This document shows, in pieces, positions 1 through 8,444 of a stretch of 44,586 bases of DNA. The notes under the pieces were generated by a model. That model had not been told where the DNA came from and made no database searches. It saw only the letters and a program-made list of their open reading frames with translations. The first letter of the stretch is position 1, and each line of letters starts with the position of its first letter. This DNA comes from CAZUXY01 sp964624235. Its GTDB lineage: Bacteria > Spirochaetota > UBA4802 > UBA5368. Position numbers and translations under genes: made by a program. The stretch lies in NCBI GenBank assembly GCA_964624235.1, contig CAZUXY010000042.1:1-44586 (forward strand), given 5' to 3'.

Positions 1-587
1 GATACGAAACGGCCGTAATTATGCCCCGGCCAGATTACGGTGGAATCGGGCAGCGTCAGTATCTTCTTGGTGATTGAATCCATCAGTTTTTTGTATGACC
101 CGCCCGGGAGGTCGGTGCGACCGAAGCCTTCAGTGAACAGGGTGTCCCCGGTGAAGAGGTTGCCGTCGGCAAGCAGACAGATACCTCCTTCGGTATGACC
201 GGGCGTGTGGATTACTTTCAGCCGTAATTTCCCTATCTCAATAATGTCCCCATCCGACAACAGCCTGAATGGTTCGGGGGAGCCCTTTCCTCCGATAACC
301 CGCGATAACACTCTGGAACTCAGGTTCTTCATCTGCCGCGCGTCCGCCTCGTGGACGAGTATCTGCGCACCGGTGCGTTTTACCGCCTCATCATTGCCCG
401 AGGTATGGTCCCAGTGCCCGTGGGTGTTGACGATATAGCGGATAGTCAACCCGTGTTCCCGCACCTTGCTGAAGACCCTGTCCAGATCGCCTGCGGGATC
501 GATCAGCAGCCCCTCGCGCGTGGAATCATCTCCCAGCACATAGCAGAATACCGACATCATGGTGACTTCAATCTGTTCAAGAATCAT
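1..587 (-). CDS. MBL-fold metallohydrolase (glyoxalase II-like), C-terminus cut by window edge
   Basis: Reading the minus strand from an ATG at 587-585 gives 195 residues with no stop before the window edge. The metallo-beta-lactamase metal site is clear: THGHWDH (H56, H58, D60, H61), TPGH (H131), FTGDTLF (D148) and a late PGHN (H189). Spacing and length fit the short glyoxalase-II/YcbL-type hydrolases of about 205-210 residues, so probably only a few residues are missing. The family hydrolyses thioesters such as S-lactoylglutathione or related substrates in the cytoplasm; the real substrate cannot be read here. The frame stays open upstream of the chosen start but offers no other ATG or GTG, and the ribosome site is weak (GGGATGGG). 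It is divergent from the phosphatidylserine decarboxylase gene. Confidence 0.88.
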   Translation of the reverse strand, partial: MILEQIEVTMMSVFCYVLGDDSTREGLLIDPAGDLDRVFSKVREHGLTIRYIVNTHGHWDHTSGNDEAVKRTGAQILVHEADARQMKNLSSRVLSRVIGGKGSPEPFRLLSDGDIIEIGKLRLKVIHTPGHTEGGICLLADGNLFTGDTLFTEGFGRTDLPGGSYKKLMDSITKKILTLPDSTVIWPGHNYGRFV

Positions 588-715
588 AATCCCATCCCGG
601 TGGGTAGAATAAACAGTCCAGACGCCGCACGGGCTTTTCTATTTGTGGACCGTCCGATGAATTTGGCAAGAGAATTTTCAGGTTTTGATGCTGAAGGGGG
701 CAGGGACTTTTATTA

Positions 716-743
716 TTGACAATCGGACCGTCGTACATAGATT
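716..743 (+). promoter_or_regulatory. Candidate sigma-70 promoter for psd
   Basis: A perfect -35 box TTGACA (716-721) is followed after 16 bases by TAGATT (738-743), a 4/6 match to the -10 consensus. It lies inside the longest open frame of the downstream gene. If active, it means the true psd start is downstream, at GTG 790, which has its own GGGGAG ribosome site. Called by eye only. Confidence 0.45.
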
Positions 744-789
744 CATAAAAAACAAGGTGTCAGCTTTTACATTGATCGGGGAGCGCACG

Positions 790-1635
790 GTGCACAACGG
801 AAAAACAGCGGTATTTCTCTTTAAAATAATACCTACAGCCTTTATCTCCCGCCTGTTCGGCTGGATGGCAAGGATCCCGTTACCCGGATTGATCTTGAAT
901 CCGGTCATACGATGGTACTGTGCCCGTTTCGGTGTAAGGACTGACGAAATCCCCGAGGGAGAACGGTTCGGCAGCTTTGATCGTTTTTTCACCCGCAGGC
1001 TGAAGGAGGGTGCCCGTACCATAGACCCGATGCCGAAGTCTGTGGTCTCCCCGGTCGACGCGAAAATTGATTTTTTCGGGAGGATCGACGGCACCACGCT
1101 GCTGCAGGCCAAAGGGATGGAGTACTCACTTGCCGACCTCGTGCCCTGTGAATATTACCGGCATTTTACCGGCGGGGATTTTGTCACGCTCTATCTTTCT
1201 CCGGCGGACTATCACCGCATTCATTCGCCCGTGTCCGGACACATAGAGGGGTACTGTGCCGTTCCCGGAAAACTTTACACGGTACAGGAATTCCTGGTGA
1301 AAGAAATTAAAGGACTCTTCGCGCTTAACGAACGCCTGCTGAGTTTCATTAAGACCGATCGGGGAAGGATCGCAGTATGCAAAATTGGCGCCATGAACGT
1401 CGGGAGAATTTCACTGAGCTATGCCGGGATCCAGACGAATACGACTTTTAGAAAAAAAACCGAGTACTTTTATGATGAGCAGCGCATGCCCGCTGTTGCC
1501 AAAGGCGCGGAGCTCGGTATTTTTCACCTCGGCTCCACCGTCATTGTTCTTTTTGAAAAAGGAACCGTGAAGCTGGAGAAACTGGTCCGTGGAGACTGCG
1601 TACGGCTCGGATCGGTCATTGCCCGCTTTATCTGA
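790..1635 (+). CDS. psd: Phosphatidylserine decarboxylase proenzyme
   Basis: This enzyme decarboxylates phosphatidylserine to phosphatidylethanolamine at the inner membrane. The protein carries the family hallmarks in order: SPVDAKI (the proton-relay Asp region), LSPADYHRIHSP (catalytic His), and near the C-terminus LGSTVIVLFE, whose Gly-Ser bond is where the proenzyme cuts itself to create the pyruvoyl group. The N-terminal hydrophobic segment fits membrane association. The frame is open back to TTG 685/ATG 688, but I prefer GTG 790 (281 residues). GGGGAG sits six bases ahead of it, a good promoter lies at 716-743, and the conserved alignment with E. coli Psd starts just after it. No pssA gene is adjacent. 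Confidence 0.93.
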   Translation: MHNGKTAVFLFKIIPTAFISRLFGWMARIPLPGLILNPVIRWYCARFGVRTDEIPEGERFGSFDRFFTRRLKEGARTIDPMPKSVVSPVDAKIDFFGRIDGTTLLQAKGMEYSLADLVPCEYYRHFTGGDFVTLYLSPADYHRIHSPVSGHIEGYCAVPGKLYTVQEFLVKEIKGLFALNERLLSFIKTDRGRIAVCKIGAMNVGRISLSYAGIQTNTTFRKKTEYFYDEQRMPAVAKGAELGIFHLGSTVIVLFEKGTVKLEKLVRGDCVRLGSVIARFI

Positions 1636-1789
1636 TGCATATTTAGGTTGATTCCCGCACTGATTTCCCCTACATTATTATTTACGGAACCCTGAAAAAT
1701 TCCGGGAAAGCGAGTTAACCGGACGTTAAGCGGAAAACGATATCCGGAAACAACGCGGGATATTCCCTGAGGGGAGAAGGACGACTGTC

Positions 1790-2524
1790 ATGAGTAATAA
1801 GATCCCATTACCCATAGCTACCCATATCAACTCCCAGGTCAACTACTGGCAGCAGCAGCGCGTACAGGTTGAGAAAGAGAAGCCCGAAATTCAGGGGAAA
1901 AAAGAGGTGACCCCGTTCATCACCATTTCACGTGAATACGGATGCGGCGGCTATGAAATAGCCCGGCTTATCGCCGACAAAATCAACCAGAAGATAAAGC
2001 CCCAGCCGGAATGGGTGGCATACGACAGGAAAATCCTCGAGGGGATCATGGATAACCTGGGATTGACCGAGAAACTTGCGAACACCCTGACGACCGGACT
2101 CAGAACAAGCATGACCGAACTTTTCAGGAACGCGTTCAGCAACCTGCCGCCCCAGGTGGTTGTTTTCAAGAAACTGGCGGAAACAGTAAGGACCCTGGCC
2201 ATCAACGGCAATGTCATTATAGTGGGGAGGGCCGGCCGGATCATAACACGGGAGCTTCCCCGGGGATATCATGTCAGGATTGTGGCTCCGCCGGACTGGC
2301 GGATCGAGAGGGTGGCATGCATACATGGAGTATCAATTAAAGAAGCGAAAAAAATTGTGCTTGATAAAAACCGCCAGAGGGAGGAATTTTTAAAACAATT
2401 CATTAAATTCGACAGCAGAGATTGTCACAACTACCATATAGTAATCAACCATGCCGAGCATAGCAGCGTGCAGATCGTGGATTTGATCTTAAGCGGCATG
2501 AAAATAAGGGGTTTCTTAAAATAG
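1790..2524 (+). CDS. Cytidylate kinase-like family protein
   Basis: A protein of 244 residues. After about 40 poorly conserved residues it begins a P-loop-like segment, TISREYGCGGYEIARLIAD, followed by AYDRKILE and GRAGRIITRELPRGYHVRIVAPP, the layout of the cytidylate kinase-like family (Pfam Cytidylate_kin-like). Members resemble CMP kinase, but their substrate is largely uncharacterised, so true nucleotide kinase activity is inference. A strong ribosome site (GGGGAGAAGG) precedes ATG 1790. The next gene starts 21 bases downstream, so the two are probably co-transcribed. I see no clear terminator in the 154 bases between psd and this gene. Confidence 0.8.
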   Translation: MSNKIPLPIATHINSQVNYWQQQRVQVEKEKPEIQGKKEVTPFITISREYGCGGYEIARLIADKINQKIKPQPEWVAYDRKILEGIMDNLGLTEKLANTLTTGLRTSMTELFRNAFSNLPPQVVVFKKLAETVRTLAINGNVIIVGRAGRIITRELPRGYHVRIVAPPDWRIERVACIHGVSIKEAKKIVLDKNRQREEFLKQFIKFDSRDCHNYHIVINHAEHSSVQIVDLILSGMKIRGFLK

Positions 2525-2545
2525 AGTGAAAACCATCCGCTGCCA

Positions 2546-3049
2546 ATGACTGATCACCTGACAAAGCAGTATTTTACTATGAACGGTAATGAGCTGGTCT
2601 TTGACCGTTCCAAGTCCATCCTCACCTGCAAATCGATTGCCGACGAATCAAGAAAACTGTGGGCGAAAAAACTTGAGGAAGTGCTGTTCCTGGAAAAGGT
2701 GATCGAGGATACTGATAAATATTATGTCGCATGCGGAATCGGGGAGCACAGCGGACGCTTTATCGCACTGGACCGTAAAACCGGTGTGACTGAATGGTTT
2801 ATCCCCGGCAAGTCGTTTCTACAGCTTTTATATGAAGATTATCTGTACCTTATATTTGTGGACGATCGGGAGGCATACTATCTGCTGAAGGTAGACAGGA
2901 GCGACGGAGCCTCGGTATGGCACTACAGGGTCGAAACCGATCTTTGCGAATACTGTTTTAAAAAAAACTCCCTGACCCTGTGGTTTCAGTCAGGCAGAAC
3001 CGAGACCATGGATATCCGGTCCGGGAGGCAACGCAGCAAACAGGAATAA
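2546..3049 (+). CDS. Hypothetical protein, possibly beta-propeller-like repeats
   Basis: A 167-residue soluble protein with no signal peptide or membrane segment. It has repeated strand-like stretches of the type found in PQQ-like or WD-type sheets (SGRFIALDRKTGVTEWFIPG, then LLKVDRSDGASVWHYRVE), suggesting one or two blades of a PQQ-like propeller. It is too short for a full propeller. No catalytic motif is recognisable. It follows the cytidylate-kinase-like gene by 21 bases. The start is uncertain: neither ATG 2546 nor ATG 2579 has a good ribosome site, and translation may be coupled to the gene before it. Confidence 0.6.
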   Translation: MTDHLTKQYFTMNGNELVFDRSKSILTCKSIADESRKLWAKKLEEVLFLEKVIEDTDKYYVACGIGEHSGRFIALDRKTGVTEWFIPGKSFLQLLYEDYLYLIFVDDREAYYLLKVDRSDGASVWHYRVETDLCEYCFKKNSLTLWFQSGRTETMDIRSGRQRSKQE

Positions 3050-3221
3050 AAGTTTAGCTTAAAAATGCCGTAGCTTTTACCGATAATTAATAATGACGCG
3101 GTGTTATTCGGATCAAACGGTTATCCGGAAATCGGTTCTGCCGGTCCGTAAGGTGATCCGGCCGCCCCGGGACCGGGTACAGGGACCCGGAGTTTAACTC
3201 ATGTTCCAGCAAGGAGATGTT

Positions 3222-4064
3222 ATGAAAACCACATCCGTACCTCAGGAGGCAGTCAGCTTGTACAACCAGGCCCTGGCTTTTTCTAATGGGGGAGATTATG
3301 ATACGGCCATGAAAGAGTACAAGCGGGCCATAGAGATCTACCCTCATTTCGTCGAGGCTTACAATAATCTTGGTGAAATCTATTCAAGGATCGGGGAAAC
3401 AGATAAGGCCATCTCGACCTACAAGCGCGCGCTTGAAATCGATAAAAACGACCGGGTATTGCTCAATCTGGGTGTGGAGTATTATAACCGCAGTAATTAT
3501 TCCGCGTCCATCCCCTACTTCAACGAATCGGTGGCCCTGAACCCGAACTTTATAGAGGGTAACTTTTACCTGGGGATGACCTATTACAACCTCAAGAATT
3601 ATCAGCTTGCAGAGAAAGCATTGTCAAAAACGGTGAAGATAGACAAGAAACACCTCAAGGCGAACTACCTGCTTTCGTATATATACTATGAATGGAAACA
3701 GTACAAGAAAACCATTAAATGCCTGGACAATATCAGGGACATTGCCGATGACAAGCTGTTTGTAAACAAGTACTACGGGTTCTGTTATTATCACCTTGGT
3801 GATTACGATCGGGCCATAGAATTCCTGAGCCTGGCGATGGAATCCAGCCCCAGATACAACAAATTCAAGTCTTATCTGAAGAGCCTCACCTATGAGAACA
3901 GGATCAGGGAGATAGGCGATCTGGATAAGCGAATCGGCGAGATGGAAGAAAAGATGATGAAGGAGAGACCCAGTATCCGGGAATACTCCCATCTTAGCAT
4001 GCTTTATATCTTCAAGGGGGAGTTTCAGAAAGCTGAAAACCTTCTGCTTTCAGCCCGTTGCTGA
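3222..4064 (+). CDS. TPR-repeat protein
   Basis: A 280-residue protein made almost wholly of tetratricopeptide repeats, with signatures such as AYNNLGEIYSRIGETDKAIS, NFYLGMTYYNLKNYQLAEKA and YYGFCYYHLGDYDRAIEF. There is no signal peptide, so it is probably a cytoplasmic scaffold. ATG 3222 is chosen over ATG 3201 because AAGGAG (3211-3216) lies six bases ahead of 3222 and would fall inside the gene otherwise. The partner is unknown. It stands alone on the plus strand, with about 170 bases before it and a hairpin 28 bases after its stop. Confidence 0.85.
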   Translation: MKTTSVPQEAVSLYNQALAFSNGGDYDTAMKEYKRAIEIYPHFVEAYNNLGEIYSRIGETDKAISTYKRALEIDKNDRVLLNLGVEYYNRSNYSASIPYFNESVALNPNFIEGNFYLGMTYYNLKNYQLAEKALSKTVKIDKKHLKANYLLSYIYYEWKQYKKTIKCLDNIRDIADDKLFVNKYYGFCYYHLGDYDRAIEFLSLAMESSPRYNKFKSYLKSLTYENRIREIGDLDKRIGEMEEKMMKERPSIREYSHLSMLYIFKGEFQKAENLLLSARC

Positions 4065-4082
4065 AACCAGATTCTTTACCTT

Positions 4083-4112
4083 GAAAAAACCAATGCCCCC
4101 TTCGGGGGGCAT
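4083..4112 (-). terminator. Rho-independent terminator of the minus-strand panC/FKBP operon
   Basis: A perfect hairpin (stem ATGCCCCC, C(UUCG)G-type tip on the plus strand) spans 4093-4112. On the minus strand it is followed by TGG and a run of six T. The T-run side places it as the end of transcripts coming from the FKBP gene. On the plus strand no T-run follows, so it would serve the TPR gene only poorly, perhaps as 3'-end protection. Confidence 0.65.
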
Positions 4113-4268
4113 CGTCGTCTCTACTCAGGTTGTTTCAGCAGCGCCGTGGTGATATCGGTATCGTCAATTCCCGCCCATTTTCTTTTCTCAAGGTGTATGG
4201 ATTTCGGAGAATGCTATTTGCTGTTATTTAGTGTAAGGTTCACTTCGGAAGCTCCATAATGACACTCT

Positions 4269-4754
4269 TCAGGAGCAGGAGCAGCCGTCGTCACAGCATC
4301 CTGACCCGCAACTGGTGCCATATTTTCTGGCCTCATTTATTTCGATCAGTTTAATATGAAAATGGAGGGTTTTTCCCGCCAGCGGGTGGTTGAGGTCGAT
4401 TTTCACCATACCCTCCGCCACATCGGTAATAACGGCAGGCACCTGGGCGCCGTTTTCAAGCTGGACCCCTATGGTCATTCCCTTCTCGGGTTCGAACTGT
4501 TCTTTTACCGTTTCAACAGGGAAGCTGTGTATGAGCGTATCATCATACACACCGTATGCATCATCGGGTGTAATCTTAACGTCCTTTTCCTCTTCTATCT
4601 TCATGCCGAGGACCGCATTTTCAAACCCCCTTATTACCGACCCTTCGCCTACCTTGAACTCCAGGGGATGCCGGTCCAGAGAGGTATCAAATACGGAGCC
4701 GTCTTCAAAGGTTCCGGTATAGTGAACTACTACATAGTTGCCGTCTTTTACCAT
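4269..4754 (-). CDS. slyD: FKBP-type peptidyl-prolyl isomerase, SlyD-like, with cysteine-rich tail
   Basis: A prolyl isomerase and chaperone of 161 residues. The N-terminal FKBP lobe has HYTGTFEDGSVFDTS and FENAVLGMK. It is followed by the insert-in-flap chaperone domain typical of SlyD (PDDAYGVYD through NHPLAGKTLHFHIKL) and a tail TSCGSGCCDDGCSCS with five cysteines. In E. coli SlyD the tail is His/Cys-rich, binds nickel and helps hydrogenase maturation; a similar metal role is inference here. ATG 4754 is chosen because AGGAG lies eight bases upstream; the open frame continues to 4841 without a better site. It is the last gene before the terminator at 4083-4112 and probably belongs to the operon starting at 7065. 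Confidence 0.9.
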   Translation of the reverse strand: MVKDGNYVVVHYTGTFEDGSVFDTSLDRHPLEFKVGEGSVIRGFENAVLGMKIEEEKDVKITPDDAYGVYDDTLIHSFPVETVKEQFEPEKGMTIGVQLENGAQVPAVITDVAEGMVKIDLNHPLAGKTLHFHIKLIEINEARKYGTSCGSGCCDDGCSCS

Positions 4755-4851
4755 CAGGTTTCTCCTAGTTGGGATATGCACATTAATATACGGGTGATTG
4801 TTAGAGAATTCAATATATGTTCTGCCCCACGCTTCCGTCAAGCGTGTTGTT

Positions 4852-5325
4852 TCACATTTCGGACATGTCGAATTTCCAGTAGGGGCCCTCTTTTACAAAC
4901 GTCAGTTGCATTCCGTTCTCGACCGTGATAACCGCTCTGTTGCCCTTGATGGACGTGCCGGTTATGTTCAGCGAAGTGGCCGGTCCAATGATGTTCTCAT
5001 TGAAGTGTTTACCCATCGCGAATTGCAGTTTCAGGTAGGATTCCGGAGTAAGGGAGTCCAGGGATTCATGGTGTATTTCCAGTTTTTCGGCCAGGAGGGA
5101 CCGTTGTTCCGGGTTCATCCTTGCGATCATTGCCGCGGCATGAGATATTTTTTCCAGACTTTTACCGGAAAGCAGCGCAATCACGGCATGTGCATCGTTC
5201 CGGTGAAAGGCTTTTTTCAGCGATTGAAAGGCCTCCTCAGGGGTCAGGGGTCCCCTGTGGCCGCAGCCTGCAGCGCAGACCGCAATCGTCAGAATCAGCG
5301 ACGCCTTGACGATCAATAGACGCAT
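4852..5325 (-). CDS. Putative lipoprotein of unknown function
   Basis: A 157-residue protein with a signal peptide ending in the lipobox CAAGC (LTIAVCAAGC), so it is likely anchored to the membrane by a lipidated cysteine near residue 21. The mature part is helical at first (TPEEAFQSLKKAFHRND) and then strand-rich (RAVITVENGMQLTFVKEGPYWKFD), the arrangement of small periplasmic NTF2-like or DUF4878-like lipoproteins. That family assignment is a guess from the terminal G-x-YWKFD motif. Its start codon overlaps the end of panC by 13 bases, implying coupled translation. Confidence 0.78.
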   Translation of the reverse strand: MRLLIVKASLILTIAVCAAGCGHRGPLTPEEAFQSLKKAFHRNDAHAVIALLSGKSLEKISHAAAMIARMNPEQRSLLAEKLEIHHESLDSLTPESYLKLQFAMGKHFNENIIGPATSLNITGTSIKGNRAVITVENGMQLTFVKEGPYWKFDMSEM

Positions 5326-6182
5326 TTATAACCCATACCCTCCGGTTCGATCACCATATTGTCGATCAGGCGTGTTTTTCCAAAGAACGCCGCTACCGCA
5401 ATAATGCTCTTTCCGGATACAGTCTCTGCCGGCTGTAGTTTCGCGTAATCAACCATGGTCACATAGTCGATGCTCTCCGGTTTTCCTTTCTGTATCACAT
5501 CCCGCATTCGTGAAAGTATTGCGCGTGCGTTTTTTTCACCACCGGATAAAAGTGTATCGGCTTCTTTCAGACTGCGGTATATCGCGACCGCATTCTTCCG
5601 ATCTGTCGGCGACAGGTGTTTATTGCGGGAACTCATGGCCAGTCCGTCTTCTTCACGTATGGTCGGTGCGATGATTATTTTAACCGGGAAATCGAGGTCC
5701 ACGGTCATTTTTTCGATACTGACCGCCTGCTGTATGTCTTTTTGTCCGAAGACCGCATAATCGGGTTGTACTATATTGAAAAGTTTGCTGACCACCGTGT
5801 AGACGCCGCGAAAGTGTCCAGGACGGGAGGCGCCGCAGAGGTTTTCTGTAAGAACCTCCATATCCACGTAGGTATAACGGCTTTTATACATTTCCTTATC
5901 ATCGGGAATGAAAATCAGGTCTACACCCGCGTTGCGTGCGATTTCGAAATCCCTTTCATGGTCGCGCGGGTAAGTGTCGAAATCACGGGCATCATTGAAC
6001 TGGATCCTGTTGACGAAGATGCTCATCACCTGGTAACGAGCATAAGTCCTGGAGACTTCCACAAGGCTGGTATGGCCGCGATGGAGATATCCCATGGTCG
6101 GCACGAAACCCACGGTTGCCCCTCCGGCACGGGCTTTCCTGATCTTATTTCTTGTATCCTCTATGGTTGTTACGATTTCCAT
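5313..6182 (-). CDS. panC: Pantoate--beta-alanine ligase (pantothenate synthetase)
   Basis: This enzyme joins pantoate and beta-alanine with ATP to make pantothenate, the precursor of coenzyme A. The 289-residue protein shows the nucleotidyl-transfer motif VPTMGYLHRGH (H34, H37), GASRPGHFRGV, FGQKDIQQ (145-152) and REEDGLAMSSRN near 177-188, all characteristic of PanC. One oddity: the normally conserved FVNPxQF loop reads FVNRIQF, with Arg59 in place of Pro. The gene follows the methyltransferase by 25 bases and overlaps the lipoprotein gene. panB and panD are not in the window. Confidence 0.96.
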   Translation of the reverse strand: MEIVTTIEDTRNKIRKARAGGATVGFVPTMGYLHRGHTSLVEVSRTYARYQVMSIFVNRIQFNDARDFDTYPRDHERDFEIARNAGVDLIFIPDDKEMYKSRYTYVDMEVLTENLCGASRPGHFRGVYTVVSKLFNIVQPDYAVFGQKDIQQAVSIEKMTVDLDFPVKIIIAPTIREEDGLAMSSRNKHLSPTDRKNAVAIYRSLKEADTLLSGGEKNARAILSRMRDVIQKGKPESIDYVTMVDYAKLQPAETVSGKSIIAVAAFFGKTRLIDNMVIEPEGMGYKCVY

Positions 6183-6207
6183 GTTCTGACTCCCGGCAGA
6201 CCCGATT

Positions 6208-7065
6208 TCAGAGATCTTTTTCAGCCGCGATAAGCATCATGTCACCCATATAGAGGTTTTTCGCGCAAAAGTCAGCTACTTTTCTGGTGACAGAGCCTGG
6301 ATTACCGAACCCGCTGCCGTAAGTCCTGTATTTCATCATCCTGAAACCGCAGCGTTCAAGCAGTTTTTTTATCGTTTTCCTGGAAAAGAAGTAAAGGTGC
6401 TCTGGAAAGTTATAATAACGCCAGTGCTTCCCGTAAAGCTTCATGAAGTTTATCCCCCCGATGCGGCAGGTCGAAATATAGAGCATTCCCCCAGGTACAA
6501 GATCTTCCCTTATTTTCATCAAAAACCTGTCGGGATGGTGGAGGTGTTCAATCGTTGCCCAAAGGCTGATGAGATCAAACCGGTCCGTGAAGCCGGTCGT
6601 CAGGTAATCACCGCGGGTTACATTGAGTCCCAGGCGCTGTGCCGCGAAATCGACGCAGTCGGCTGACACGTCGATGCCTTCCGCATCCCACCCCCGTTTT
6701 TTCATGAAGTTCACGAAATAACCCGCGGCACATCCGATATCGAGGCTTCGCCGGGGAGAAGCGTATTTTCCTTCATGGGCGAAGAACCCCAGGTCGGCGA
6801 GGTTCAATGAAATTATCCGTTCAATTTCGGCACGTACTTCCATGGAAAAATAGTCATTATACCCGCGATCGGTTCTTGTGGTAAAATAACGCGCGTCGTA
6901 ATATTTCAGAATTTCCGAAACGGTCGGGCGCGGCGATACAAACCGAAGACCGCACTTATCGCATTCAACCAGGTTGAATTCATCCTCGCCGCCCGGTCCC
7001 GCTTTTGAGAAAAGTCCATGATGTTTTTCCGAACCGCAGACGATACAGGCTGCCGTTTCACTCAT
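6208..7065 (-). CDS. Class I SAM-dependent methyltransferase with N-terminal zinc ribbon
   Basis: The protein has 285 residues from ATG 7065. It starts with a zinc-ribbon-like region (CIVCGS near residue 7, then VECDKCGLRFVSPRP), followed by a Rossmann methyltransferase domain with motif I LDIGCAAGYFVNFM and the later segment LWATIEHLHHPDRFL. This layout is common in methyltransferases of surface polysaccharide or metabolite pathways; the substrate is unknown. The frame remains open upstream to 7287, but the added 74 residues have no domain character (basic, low-complexity), so I start at the MSETAACIVCG methionine. It leads an operon with panC, the lipoprotein and the FKBP gene. Confidence 0.85.
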   Translation of the reverse strand: MSETAACIVCGSEKHHGLFSKAGPGGEDEFNLVECDKCGLRFVSPRPTVSEILKYYDARYFTTRTDRGYNDYFSMEVRAEIERIISLNLADLGFFAHEGKYASPRRSLDIGCAAGYFVNFMKKRGWDAEGIDVSADCVDFAAQRLGLNVTRGDYLTTGFTDRFDLISLWATIEHLHHPDRFLMKIREDLVPGGMLYISTCRIGGINFMKLYGKHWRYYNFPEHLYFFSRKTIKKLLERCGFRMMKYRTYGSGFGNPGSVTRKVADFCAKNLYMGDMMLIAAEKDL

Positions 7066-7340
7066 GGGCTCTGAATAGTATCTGAGCGGGCAGGGCGTCA
7101 ATAGTTTTTTAGGAATTATCGTTGCAAATATTGTTCCCGGTACGTACCGTGTAATACTCTTATGGAATTGCAGGCATGAAGCCCGCCGATTCCGCTGCGA
7201 TCGGGATAATTGATTACCCGCGTGGGTGCCAAATGAGACCTGGTACCTGGTCAGCGTGAGAAACAGTCCACATGAAAGATTCCTCATACCCTTATTCGGT
7301 ATCTGTTCATGAGGTTTAATATAATGACCGTAAAATTATT

Positions 7341-8414
7341 ATGACCAACGGGATATCGACAATAAACAAGGCCCTCCTTATCTCCGAAAATAAAAGAATC
7401 GCGGTGTCACTGAGGGGAGTACTGGGGAAAAACGGGATCGACATCGAGACGGGATTCCTCAATCTGCATTCCCTGCCCATGATCAGAAAAATAATCGCAA
7501 AGAACCGTAACACCGCTTTCATCAGGAGCGATTTTTCACGCTATCTGCGCGAGGTCGGAAACCCTTTCATGATTATAATCGACGGCGAGATCGACCTGCT
7601 GACAGGCGGCGACACAGGGCCAGACGCGATGAAACTGCTGAGAACATTTCTTATATCCTATGTCATCCTTTCCCGGGGGAAGGGATTTGAACAGCTAAAG
7701 GGAAGTTTCGTGATTCTGAACGGCACCCAGCAGATGCCCGCCGCCATACAGATGGAGAACCACCCGCAGGTGGTCCTGGGGATGCTCGCCACGAAAGACG
7801 CGATAGTAAACTCCTTCATTAATGACCTGAAAAACAATATCGCACGCTACCATAATCTCTTCCTGTTGAAAACCCTCAATATCGAGCTGCCTATGGGCGA
7901 GATGACTGAAAAGATGAACCGCATTATAAAAAGCATCCGCGAACACGAGCGCAGGGGTGAAGTTCCTCAGGAGGACCGTTCGGCGACCGCGCTGATGGAA
8001 AAAGGTGATTTCAGCGCTGCGAAGGTAATATATCGTATCGATGATTCCAGGGTATTCGTCGACGGGGACATCCATGACCTTTCAACCCTGGACGGGGTGC
8101 CCGCCGATCTCAGGGTGAGGGAATTTTATATAATCGGGCATTGGACCGGCAAAACACTGCTGGAAGTGTCGAACAAAATAACAGGAGCCGTGGTGCGCGG
8201 TATTGCGACGCATAAATTCGAACTGTCGGACGATATTGTAATTAATCTGGATGACGGATGCGTAATCGACGGTGCGACCGTAACCTCAATTGCCCAGATC
8301 CTGGTTAAAGATCTAAGTGCTTACCGGAACATACGGGTACATGCAACCGAGGAAAACCGCAGGATCATGGAAAACTCGACCGGTTTTTCACTCATTCGCC
8401 AGTATCTTGATTGA
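7341..8414 (+). CDS. Unrecognised protein with receiver-like N-terminus
   Basis: I do not recognise this 357-residue cytoplasmic protein. The first ~120 residues look like a degenerate response-regulator fold (ALLISENKRIAVSLRGVLGK at the start, a strand-plus-acid FMIIIDGEIDLL near residue 78), but the usual receiver pattern is not preserved. The middle (about 175-215) is helical and charged. The last 120 residues alternate strands and helices and end IRVHATEENRRIMENSTGF, reminiscent of a STAS-like domain. A TATAAT box at 7320-7325 lies only 15 bases before the ATG and there is no ribosome site, so the message may be almost leaderless. It is divergent from the methyltransferase operon and convergent with dnaE. 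Confidence 0.65.
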   Translation: MTNGISTINKALLISENKRIAVSLRGVLGKNGIDIETGFLNLHSLPMIRKIIAKNRNTAFIRSDFSRYLREVGNPFMIIIDGEIDLLTGGDTGPDAMKLLRTFLISYVILSRGKGFEQLKGSFVILNGTQQMPAAIQMENHPQVVLGMLATKDAIVNSFINDLKNNIARYHNLFLLKTLNIELPMGEMTEKMNRIIKSIREHERRGEVPQEDRSATALMEKGDFSAAKVIYRIDDSRVFVDGDIHDLSTLDGVPADLRVREFYIIGHWTGKTLLEVSNKITGAVVRGIATHKFELSDDIVINLDDGCVIDGATVTSIAQILVKDLSAYRNIRVHATEENRRIMENSTGFSLIRQYLD

Positions 8415-8444
8415 TTGCCTGTATCTTGCCGATGACTTCCGGCA

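Noticed and set aside
7066..7287. 74-residue N-terminal extension of the methyltransferase
   Set aside because: Basic, unstructured translation without conservation signals; the zinc-ribbon start at 7065 fits the family.
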